From Mugil cephalus (lineage: Eukaryota > Chordata > Actinopteri > Mugiliformes > Mugilidae), in assembly GCF_022458985.1 (NCBI RefSeq), contig NC_061789.1:7296357-7360356 (forward strand): 64,000 nt of DNA. Direction: 5' to 3'. Below, in pieces: positions 1 through 15,664 of this stretch. The position numbers and the translations under genes were made by a program. The notes under the pieces were generated by a model. The model saw nothing but the letters and a program-made list of their open reading frames with translations, had not been told where the DNA came from and did no database searches. The stretch's first letter is position 1. Every line of letters begins with the position of its first letter.

Positions 1-368
1 TGTCAAACTCATTTTAGTTCAGGGGCCACATACAGCCTAATTTGGTCTCAACTGTGCCAGACCAGAAACATGATAGTATAATAATCTATAAATAACAACA
101 ACTGCATTTATTGAACTATGATTTTGCGAAACTAAAAAAAATACTCAAATTTCTCAAGAAAAATAAGTGCAGTTTTGTTGCATTGCTGCCATCTGCTGAT
201 TAGTTCGGGGTGTTGCGTTGCGTCTGAATAGCAGTGAACTTTGTTGAAAATTTGCAGTTGTTGTCTTCAATGTTATTTTGGCATTTAACAAAATTACCCA
301 GGCGGCCAGATTGGACACTTTGGCGGGTCATTTTTTTTGCCCACAGGCCATATGTTTGACATCCCTGT
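1..368. repeat. hAT-like non-autonomous element in a gcat intron
   Basis: The left end reads TGTCAAACTCATTTTAGTTC and continues into GGGGCCACA. The right end, near 345-368, reads on the minus strand CAGGGATGTCAAACATATGG, so the two ends form imperfect terminal inverted repeats. The first few bases of the left repeat are cut off by the window edge. No transposase frame is present. The same terminal sequence recurs at about 12940-13030, 20925-20992 and 22366-22430. Placing it with hAT elements rests on the CAGGG-type end and general knowledge of fish repeats; no library was searched. Confidence 0.6.
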
Positions 369-736
369 TTTTAGCTGTGACATTACTACGCAAGATGTGA
401 CATAAAAGACATAAGACAACATGTATTTATCCCACGTATGGGAAATTAGCTTGTCACAGTAGCACAGAATTAAGTAAGAAATATATACAAAAGACAAAAT
501 TGTAAAGAATATACAAAATATAGAAGAATATAACAGCACTCTGACAGTCAGTTTATACCATGTGGGCTCGGAATGAAAGAAATACTAAAAAACTGAAATA
601 TAATTGCTAACATGAATAGTGCAAAAAAAGCAGATTATTGTGCAAAAGGAATCTGTAATAAGGACAAAACAGGTCTCAAATGATGTGATGTAGCCTTCTT
701 CAGTTTAATGTTATTCTTTTGTTGTTGTTCTTTCAG

Positions 737-1451
737 GCGGCTACACAGTTGGTCCCAAGCCTCTCATCGACCTGCTGAGGCAGCGCTCGCGGCCCTACCT
801 GTTCTCCAACTCCCTTCCTCCTCCCGTGGTGGGCTGCGCCACCAAGGCCGTGGAGCTGCTGCTCGCCTCCAACGAGATCGCACAGAGCATGACGGCCAAA
901 ACCATGAGGTGAGTGTGTGTGTGTGTGTGTGTGGGGGGGGGGGGGGTTCCTGTCTTTGCTGTGTTATCAGAAACACCCAGTCACTTATCAGGGGATACGT
1001 CAGGTCATGGAAACTTGTTGTGCAAGACTTGAAGATATGATTGAGTTTGGATTTTAAATTGAATGCCTGTTTTTTTTTTCCCTGTGTGAATTAGATTCAG
1101 GAACAAGATGACGGAGGCCGGCTTCACCATCGCAGGCTCCGCTCACCCCATCTGTCCCGTGATGCTCGGCGACGCAAAGCTGGCCTCTCTGATGTCCGAC
1201 GACATGCTGAAGCTCGGTGAGGCTGTGATCCTGTTTTATTCTTGAATAAACGTCCTGAAAATATCTCCGTCTTAATGGCTCTCTCTTTTCTCTCCACAGG
1301 CGTGTATGTGATTGGATTCTCCTACCCGGTCGTACCGAAGGGCAAAGCCAGAATCCGCGTCCAGATTTCGGCGGCGCACACGAACGAAGACATCGACCGC
1401 TGTGTCGACGCTTTCATCCAGACGGGAAGGAAGCACGGCGTCGTCTCCTGA
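737..1451 (+). CDS. gcat: Glycine C-acetyltransferase (2-amino-3-ketobutyrate CoA ligase), C-terminal part
   Basis: Three exons are visible: 737-908, 1095-1216 and 1301-1451 (stop TGA 1449-1451). All have AG/GT borders and matching phases. They encode about 147 C-terminal residues beginning GGYTVGPKPLIDLLRQRSRP and ending KHGVVS. The upstream exons, including the PLP-lysine region, lie before the window. GCAT is a mitochondrial PLP enzyme of the alpha-oxoamine synthase family. It splits 2-amino-3-ketobutyrate with CoA to glycine and acetyl-CoA, the second step of threonine breakdown after threonine dehydrogenase. The visible part is the C-terminal small domain of the fold type I enzyme, including the HTNEDIDRCVDAF segment typical of the family end. 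A poly(A) signal AATAAA lies at 1582-1587. Nothing is broken in the visible part. The gene is partial only because of the window edge. Confidence 0.95.
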
Positions 1452-2051
1452 GTCCGGGAAACACTTTCCCTTTCCAGATCACGCTGCCTGTTACTAAAGA
1501 CCTATGAATGATATTGATGGATTTATCGGTTACACTTGCAGGTCAGAGGAGGCGAATGTTATTGTTGTGTTTGCTCAGCCAAATAAAGCACTTCAAGTGT
1601 AGGTGTTTGTAATAGAACAAAAAGGGCTTTTTAAATCCGTATTTGCCTCAATTTTTTGGTCTTGAAATGTTTCTATTGAGCTCTTAGATCTGTCTAGTAG
1701 AGATAAGTCTGTGATTTTAACCACAATTGTGAGGATAACAATGACAAGTTTAGAGATGCTACACGGGTTAAACTCCTCCTTAAATAACAAAAGAATTGGG
1801 TTTCTGGGTTTTGCATATTAGTGAGAGATTTTTATGGTTGGTTTCATGTTCATAGTCTGAAAGAACTCATCTGAAATCTCCTTTTAACATGTGACAACAC
1901 AAGTTTGTTGCATCGCAGCTTATTTAGAAACCTGGCCAGTAGTGGTCGCACAAGAGTCAGTGTGCTGAAAAATGTGCTCACAGTGATGACTGTAAAAACA
2001 CTATAACTTAACATCTCAAAATAATTAAAAGTTTCCTGAAACCAAAGCTGC
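1452..2051 (+). other. gcat 3' UTR and unannotated intergenic DNA
   Basis: The gcat 3' UTR runs to just after AATAAA at 1582-1587. The remaining sequence to 2051 is AT-rich, and I see no gene or clear repeat in it. Confidence 0.7.
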
Positions 2052-2059
2052 AAGCTTCC

Positions 2060-2625
2060 ATGTCATTGTTTTAAAATATGTCATAATGTTGAGATGCAAT
2101 GTCAAAAAATGTTGTGACACGGTCAGTTTTTGGGGATAGACGAAGTTACATTTTTTGAGATAATGTGCCAAAAAAATTGAGACACTACATCAAAAATTTG
2201 AGATATTATGTCAAATGTTTGTGATACTATGTCATTATTTTGAGATACTAACTGATTATTTCAAGATACAATTCATTATTAAGAGAAACTAGGTCATTAT
2301 TTCGAGATACAATGTCAAAATTTGTGATACAGAGTTATTATTTTGAGATACGAGTCATTATTAAGAGAGGCTAGGTCAGGATTTTGAAATGCTATGTCAG
2401 AATTTTGAGATACTATGTCAATAATTCAAGATATGTCACTATTTTGGGACGCTAACTCATTATTTTGAGATACTGTGTCAAAAGTTTAGATACCAATTCA
2501 CTATTTTGAGATACGAGTCATTATTAAGAGACGCCAGGGTATTATTTTGAAATACTATGTCAAAATTTTGAGATATTAACTCACTATTGAGAGATATCAA
2601 GTCATTCTTTGAGAATATTTCCCAC
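2060..2625. repeat. Degenerate tandem array of GAGATACTATGTCA-type units
   Basis: About 570 bp of diverged units resembling ATTTTGAGATACTATGTCAA, with a period of about 22 bp. Variants include GAGATACGAGTCATTATTAA and GAGATACTAACTCATTATTT. The array lies between gcat and mcm5, about 0.6 kb upstream of the mcm5 start. It has no coding capacity and looks like an old minisatellite. Confidence 0.75.
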
Positions 2626-3049
2626 CGTTTTTAAGATTTCTCATAATATCATTCACAGGATCTTTCTTCATAATGTTGGCAGAAATGTGCTTCCATACGC
2701 ACTCGTGTAACATTCAAAATAATCATACACTGAATGTTTCAAAGTGGAGAGTGTAGGAGAACTTAAATGTGAAAGGCTGTGTAAGACATGATCATTCAAA
2801 CAATGCTCCTCCCTTGACATCTTCGGCTGTGGTTACCCTTTGTCCTTTCACATAAGAAAAATAACTCGGGAGACTTAAAACTTCCTTATTTTACTTTAAA
2901 AACACAACACAAACTATTTAAACATGGCAGCACATCGAATCTATTGTCTCATTCAGGCACCCATGCCTCTTCCTCCCCTCCCCTCGTTCTCTTTTTCGCG
3001 CCACCAGTCCTCAGTAGCTCCACCTCCACCGTCTCGACACGCCCCAAAA

Positions 3050-3267
3050 GAGCCTCTCTGACCAATGGCAACTCTCGGTCTTTACTCACAGCCAATCAGA
3101 GGCCAGGGGACGCGTTGCGTGAAGCGAGCTCGCGGGAAACAGACGGGAAGGAGTTGAGTTTTTGCCGCGAAGCATACACGCAGCAACTTCGTCTCCACGC
3201 AGGTTTTTTACCTTCAGTTTATTAGTTTTCTTTCTTTGTGCCGTTTTAATCCACCGACTGGTTCAAC
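3050..3267 (+). promoter_or_regulatory. mcm5 promoter: two CCAAT boxes and an E2F-type site
   Basis: CCAAT boxes stand at 3062-3066 and 3092-3096. The sequence CGCGGGAAA at 3131-3139 fits the E2F consensus. All three lie within about 210 bp of the mcm5 start codon (3268), and there is no evident TATA box. CCAAT plus E2F is the usual promoter layout of MCM and other G1/S genes, so transcription probably rises at S-phase entry. The transcription start probably lies after 3140; it is not mapped. Confidence 0.65.
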
Positions 3268-9544
<6,277 letters not shown>

Positions 9545-9707
9545 AGGAAACTGAGCTCAGATAGTTGATGTAAATAGTTTTTTTTGTTTTTTGCTGTTCT
9601 ATCCACCATTAGATAATAATAATAATAATATGCTAAAACAATGAATAAACAGTGGAAATGATGCTTTCTGTGAAGTTAAAAATGTCTCCATGTTCTGTTT
9701 AAAGAAA

Positions 9708-9755
9708 AATAAAGTATTTCAAGTCGTATTAAGAGACTTATTCTGGTTCTTTATT
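9708..9755. terminator. Facing poly(A) signals of mcm5 (+) and hmox1 (-)
   Basis: AATAAA on the plus strand at 9708-9713 serves mcm5, about 165 bp after its stop. TTTATT at 9750-9755 is AATAAA on the minus strand and serves hmox1, about 160 bp after its stop. The signals are 36 bp apart and cleavage follows each, so the two 3' UTRs probably overlap or abut. Confidence 0.75.
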
Positions 9756-9914
9756 AGACACAAATCATTTTAAGATACAAAACAGTTTGATATTGAGTCA
9801 ATCAATCTGTGATTTGTTACATAAATCAGGTACAAATGACAGTGATTTGATTTCTTTCATTGAAATGAGTAAAGTGCTGATAGTGCGTATCATCGGTATA
9901 AATGCGAGTAAAGC

Positions 9915-12457
9915 CTACAAGCCATAGATTCCCACGCCGATAGTGGCCAGAGCGACGCATAATCCCACGGTGAGTTGCACGACGGGTGACGATCTAAGCC
10001 CGACCGCTGGGGAGGTGGCGCTTGATTGGTCCCCGGTTCCCGTTGTGACACTCAGCATTTTCTGCAAGTCATCAAAAACCTGGGAGAAAACAAGTTTTTA
10101 AAGATGATCAGCAAGTTGGAAAGTTCTGCATGTGTCAGATTCAGTTCCTCTTTTCGTTTTCTGGATCGTTTGTGAAGCGCGTGTTACTCGCGTTGGGGGC
10201 AGCGAAATCTCACCTGGATGTTGAACTCGAAGGCCGACACGGCCTCCTCCAGCACCGCCGCCTTCTCCTCCTCTGTCAACTCGATGCTGTTCATGCGGCT
10301 CCGGTACAGCTGCTTGAAGCGGTTCGGGCTGGAGACGCCGGGGAAGGCGAAAAATGACAGCCCCTCTTTGCTGCTCAGCCCGAGAGACTTCTGGGTGATT
10401 TTTCCCAGCACTTGTCCCCCTGATAGGTCCCCGAGGTATCGGGTGTAGGCGTGGGCCACGAGGAGCTCTGGGTTATTTTTGCCCACCTATAAAAAAAATG
10501 TAAAAAAATAAGGCACGCTTGTTATACAGGACACATTATCTTTGGGGTTTTCTTTGGTTGCCCTTTTGCTTAAATGGCTAAAAGTAACGTGCTAGCATAA
10601 ACATTTAAGTCAAATTAAATTTGACGTTAGTCAGAAACTTTGCTAATGCATAAATTTTAATAAATATTTGCCTGTAATGAATAAAATGTCTAAAACTGAC
10701 AAAGGAAGATGAATGTTTAGCTAAAAAATTACAAACTTACAGGAATGCTAGCTTAGCAGTTAGCTAATAGTAGTATGTTAGCTAAATAGGATAAATTTTA
10801 GCTAGAAAAAAATAATAAGGAAATGGTTGAAAACTCCACATACTAGTTTAAATAAAACTGAGGAAATGACTTAAATGTTTAACTACATTTAATCAATTAG
10901 CTGAAATGGTTGGCTACAAAGAAGTAACTTAATACTGGCTAACTTAAAAGTAATGCGACGTAGCCTACTAGCTTAAATAGTTAGCTTATACTAAAAACAA
11001 ATGTCTAAAATATATTTATTTAAATGCAATAACATATATAAAATGGCAAAACAAATGATTAAACAGTGGGTTAATAGTAAATTGTTAGCATCAGTAGTTA
11101 GTTGAAAGTAATGTACTAGGTTAAATAGTTGGTTAAAACTAAATACATGACTAAATTATTTGACTAAATTTAATATATTAGCTGAAATAGTCTGTTACAA
11201 ATGATGAAATGACTGAAATGATTGATTAAAAGTAATGCACTAGGTTAAATAGTGAGCTAAATCTAAAAAAAAAAATGGCTATATTATTTGACTAAATTCA
11301 ATAAATTATCCGAAACGCTAACCAGAAGCTCTGGATTTTCTGTGCCGATCTAAAAAATAAGGAACAGCAGGTAACTGCCACAAGCTACAATATCCTTGGA
11401 GTTCTCTAATTGATCTATTTTTAAAAAAGGTACTTTCAATTTGCCTCTCAATCTTACTGGATATACTTCATAGCATTTCTAAAAAAAAGCTCTGGGTCAT
11501 TCAGGTCATGGTGTATCTAAATTAAAAAAAAGCCAACTTGTTAAATTTTCTTGTTTTCTTAACTCTTAACATCTAAAAATGTCTAGTGAATGGTGCTCAC
11601 TTGAAACTTGCATTAGTGAGACCTGTAAACTAGCAGATACATGCAACACGTCCTGTTTTAGTTTATTTTTTTTGTACATGTAAGTGAAGGATAGGTATGA
11701 CGCCTGACGAAAAAGGAAATGAGATAAATTTTTCCAAATACAGAAAGGCTCTTTCAGAAACCTTGACAACTAGCTGTGAGAATTTAAGGTGGGTTTACAG
11801 CTTGAATTTGTCATAAGGTCATGTGATTTTTGCTTATTTTGATTTACAAATCACTTTTCCACACTCACCTCTCGTAGCCTTTGCTCATATCTGTGCGTGG
11901 CTGCAGGAACTACCACCCTCTTCCTCCAGTCCGAGCCGAAGAAATGCTCCAGATCGCTTTCCAGTGACTCCACACGGGCCAGTTCCTGAGGGAAATATAT
12001 CGGGGCGACAGCTGGATGGGAGGAATTCCTGTCCAGCTCCTCTTCTAGCGCCTTGTAGATCTCGTAGAGGGAGCAGAGCAGGACCTGGCGAAAGCAGAAC
12101 ATCCACCGTGAGGACTAAAATAAAACAGAAGCGTGGTGGTGGTGGCGGTGGTGGTGGTAGCGTGTCTAGTTCAGTTTGAACTCCTTACCTTGTACTGTTG
12201 CAGGGTGATCTGTCCTTTCTGGTAACTCAGCATCAGCTGCGTGTTCTCGGCTCTCACGTGGTTGTCTTTAGTGGCGGCTTTTATCTGCTCTGATAAATCA
12301 CTGAGGGCAAAGACAGAAATCAAAGACACAACATATTTATATATATATATATTAAGAAAAATACTAAAAAACATGCAGGTTTTACTTTGAAATCTACACT
12401 GACATACCTGCCAGCTTCCCCGCTGTCATTCTTCCTTGCGCTCTTCATGTTCTCCAT
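9915..12457 (-). CDS. hmox1: Heme oxygenase 1
   Basis: Five coding exons on the minus strand: 12408-12457, 12189-12300, 11869-12084, 10214-10486 and 9915-10079 (stop 9915-9917). They give 271 aa; human HO-1 has 288. The enzyme cleaves heme to biliverdin, CO and iron at the ER membrane, using electrons from cytochrome P450 reductase. The proximal heme ligand is His31 in [10 protein letters not shown]. The distal-helix motif YLGDLSGGQ lies at about 143-151, with Asp146 matching the catalytic Asp of the human enzyme. The block [14 protein letters not shown] is typical of the family. The C terminus (about 250-270) is a hydrophobic anchor ending GVGIYGL. The start ATG directly follows a likely acceptor AG (12458-12459), with a non-coding exon upstream at about 12535-12627. 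The gene runs tail-to-tail with mcm5. All key residues are present. Confidence 0.97.
10560..11330. repeat. Degenerate GCTAAA-rich tandem array (hmox1 intron)
   Basis: Same repeat family as 6465-7390, filling the 1.4-kb hmox1 intron between exons 3 and 4. Shared phrases include TTAGCTGAAATGGTTGG near 10897 and TGACTAAATTTAATATATTA near 11160. The marker spacing 11178 to 11303 is about 125 bp. The copies are more diverged than in the mcm5 intron. Confidence 0.7.
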
Positions 12458-12534
12458 CTGTTCCAGGTGCAATAAAGAGCTTAGTAAAAACACATCTAAG
12501 GTGAACAAAGACGTATTTGATTCGTTTTACTCAC

Positions 12535-12720
12535 ATTGTTCAGTAAGCTGAAGTCTTTGATGGTAAATGCCGGCTGGAGCGTCTTCTGTCAGTTGTCACT
12601 TCCTCTGGGCGAACTCGACGAACTGTGGAGTCTCAACTCTCTCCGGCCTCGTATTTATACCGCTGCGATGCCGTGGCCGCTGACTCAAAAGGGAAGTGTG
12701 ACTGTCGAGTCATTTTACTC
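12535..12720 (-). promoter_or_regulatory. hmox1 promoter and non-coding first exon, with MARE/ARE-like site and TATA box
   Basis: Read on the minus strand, TATAAATA lies at 12652-12659. About 20 bp upstream of it, TGAGTCAGC (plus-strand GCTGACTCA, 12679-12687) matches half of a Maf recognition element, the class of site bound by NRF2 or BACH1 with small Maf. A weaker AP-1-like GAGTCAT lies near 12707-12713. The non-coding exon starts roughly 25-30 bp below the TATA box (about 12627) and ends at a GTGAG donor at 12534. Induction of HMOX1 by heme and oxidative stress through such sites is well established. That this particular site is used is inference. Confidence 0.7.
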
Positions 12721-12939
12721 AAAGTTGAAGCCGCTACCATGACGAAGCAGTCGCTCAAAACATGACGAGGCAGAAAACATGAGGCAGAAAACATGATGAG
12801 GCAGAAAACAAAAGCTTAACTTAAAAAGAGGTTTTGTATTCATATAAAATGAATAGAAATGGAAACATTCTCCCAATTTACTTCTTCTTCTTTGCACTAA
12901 AACAAAAGAAAAAAATCTGGATTTGTCGTTACTTAGAGG

Positions 12940-13030
12940 TTTTTATGCTTTTATCTTACTGGTCTGGTCCATTTGAGGTCAAATTGAACTGTGTGTGGCC
13001 CCCAAACTAAAATAAGTTTGACACCCGTGG
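12940..13030 (-). repeat. hAT-like terminal fragment
   Basis: Ends with AAAATAAGTTTGACACCCGTGG, the inverted form of the terminus seen at 1 and 22366. It is preceded by TTATCTTACTGGTCTGG, which is nearly identical to the copy near 20935. Confidence 0.6.
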
Positions 13031-13394
13031 TGTCTAGAGGACACGCGGTTATAGAAGAAGATGAGAATTTATGCTGATAATATGAGTGTTGTTACACCCG
13101 CATTTCAACTGGCGACGCTGTGCAAGTGTCTTTGCTTTGTGCTTCGTCACCTCAACCAGCCACAACTGAGAAGACTGAATAAAGGGCCTTGTTGAAGAGG
13201 CCTATGAAGGCCACTTTTTAGCTGCAGAAGCTCACCATGTCTCACCTTTTTGGTTTTCTTCTTAAGGAAATATTTCCTTATTTTTGTAACTCATGTGTTT
13301 CCACTTTATGTTGCGCCACTCGAGTTTCGGAATTTGGTTGAATCTTAATATACTTCTTACACACTCATGTGTCAGTATTAGTAATCTAATGGCG

Positions 13395-13760
13395 TCATGT
13401 AAGATAAGATAAGATAAGATATGCCTTTATTCATCACTTAGTGGGGAAATACTCATTGTTAAAAGCAGCAGAGGCCATCAGCTATCACAGACAGCGCGCA
13501 TATGGGTGGACTAAAGTATAAAAGTGAGAGTATATATATATATATTCACACATCTACCAAAACATTAGGTAAATATTTAAGTATATCTACATGTAGTTGC
13601 ACAGAGAATAGTAGTGGATGAGGAGGAACATTGCACATTAAACAGGATATTGTACATATGTTGTTGTTGGTCTACTGGGAGCAGACCTGGTTGTAGTCTA
13701 ATAGCAGAGGGGAGGAAGGACCTGCAATACCGAAATATTCTATAACTCGGAGGGAACCGA
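13395..13760 (+). repeat. Interspersed repeat resembling a fish LINE/SINE 3' end
   Basis: Starts with an AAGAT pentanucleotide run (13401-13421), followed by CCTTTATTCATCACTTAGTG and GGGGAAA. Further on come TTGCACAGAGAATAG and GCAGAGGGGAGGAAGGACCT. These phrases resemble a common teleost dispersed repeat that I associate with LINE 3' ends. The class is from memory. Confidence 0.5.
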
Positions 13761-15534
13761 ATGTAGCCTCGGAGCCAGACCCACTTCCTCCCCGCCCACA
13801 AATTTTCTGTGGTGGAAAATTGGCCTGGGGTCCTTGAGTCCCTTGGGATCTGATTTTGGTCCTGCAAAGATCTTTCAGGCGGGGTGGGCTTTGTGCAGTG
13901 ATGTGCAGACAGAGAAGTCACAGGAAAGTTATTTACGTTCTCTGGGTACCATGGAGTTGTATCTAGCTACAACAAAATGGCATCAGAAACATCAGAAAAG
14001 TGAGATATTTAGAGTTCACTATAAGATTTATTAACGCTGTAACTTCTAGATGTAGCCTATGTCAGTGTGCGCTATTTGTACTTGTGCGCTTGTACTTGTG
14101 TTTTGTTTCTACTTCCTGCTTCACTTTCAAAGATGGCGACTGAATATTTCGCCGATATTTTGCTGAAGAAAAGTTTCAAACTTTCCTCAATTTATTCCCA
14201 CAAATACTAATGTGGAAAAACGCTAATACCAAGCGGACCAATCACAGCACGTAGCTACATTTCTGGGGAGGTGCACGTCAGCTACGGCGCTAAGGTCGAC
14301 GTGTGCTGTCGCTGTAGCTATGGTGACGCTATATGACGCAGAAGCCTAAACCGCCTATAAGTCTTACGAACTTAATGCTGCATAATATTGTAGGACTAAT
14401 CAATTACATGAAGATATTTCCTCTCTATATTGGCTGACACCAGCCTCATAATGAAAAGACGTGCTAGCAGACTCATATAATGCCAAAATAAAAATAAATA
14501 AATACATAAATAAAATGTGCACAATGATGTCACAAACCAATTTTCATCATTTTAATCTGTTTTCATGTTCAATCCCAGGTTAATAAATGTTTATATAACA
14601 GGCAGACTTAGTTAAATAAAGATTTATTCCTATAGATAAAGTCTCTGTTTTATATTATTACTTTTATTTATTATACAACTTTTATTTTTTATTTATTTAT
14701 TTATTTTTGCAGTCCTGCAGCCTTAACATAATGTCTCGCTTTATCTTTATAAATCACAGCAGTGTATTTTAAGTTAACCATGCACGTCTAATTTTATTAT
14801 TTATTATTTATTTATTTTTTCTATTCTGAGGTATTTTCCTGATCACGCCCTCTGATGCAGGCAGCCCTCCATTGGTGTTTAACCCACCACGCAGAGGGGA
14901 AGTGGGTTGAGCTAGTGGATTTTATTTTATTTTTTTTTTTCCCACTCCAGAGGGGACGACACAAGGCGGACGGATCGCGTTTTTAAAAATGTTGAAGAGT
15001 AAACATGTAGCGACCAAAGCAGGATTCAGACCCCGGATGCTGCGCGCAAGGCATCGACTGATATAAAAAAAAAAAGGTATCTCCGTGTTTCTGTGATTTG
15101 TTGGGTAATAAACCGAGCTCACATCTGGTCCTGGAGGCGGCGCATCCTCAGCAGGGTGATATAACGTCGGCTGGAGAGTTCATGGAGTCCCGGGGGATTC
15201 TCTGTTTAGCCCACAGTCTGCTGCTGTCTCTTCACCCGGTTTGACCTCTTATGGGTCGTTAAATTATCTCTTCAGCTTCCCATCAAGTTTGGATTTGCTC
15301 AGAATTGCTTCATATCATCGAGCTGTGGCTGCTGCTGCTGCTGCTGCTGCTGCCCCATCATGGCCCAAATACCTCTGCAGGCTGGGAGTCAAGTAAATAC
15401 AAAATAAAACTTGACATAACTTCTTCTTTTTGGGGTGGATTTAAAATAACAACTCAACTACCAGATGTATATATTTTGATTTTATGTTCCCAAATGTGTT
15501 AAAACTCTGACTTCCTCTCACCATCCAAACACAT
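13761..15534. other. Intergenic DNA between hmox1 and foxred2
   Basis: No supported gene. It holds a repeat segment at about 14240-14370 with GACGCAGAAGCCTAAACCGC, also seen near 34745 and 38850. AT-rich simple stretches lie at about 14640-14830, and a CTG-type triplet run at 15328-15353. The GC-richer part, about 14930-15250, is the likeliest place for the foxred2 promoter and non-coding first exon; I cannot fix the transcription start. Confidence 0.5.
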
Positions 15535-15612
15535 GCTTGTCAGGTTAGGTTGGCCCTACGATAGACTGGCTACCTGTCCAGGGTGTACCCCGCCTCTAGC
15601 CCCGGTTACAGA
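15535..15612 (+). repeat. Interspersed repeat tail ahead of foxred2 exon
   Basis: Contains ATAGACTGGCTACCTGTCCA followed by GGGTGTACCCCGCCTCTAGC. This phrase is typical of a very widespread fish repeat 3' end (LINE-type, from memory). It lies just before the acceptor of the first foxred2 coding exon. Confidence 0.55.
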
Positions 15613-15664
15613 AAACGAATTTGGTTTTAACATTCCCTAATTCCTCCATCTCCTGCGGCAGGTT

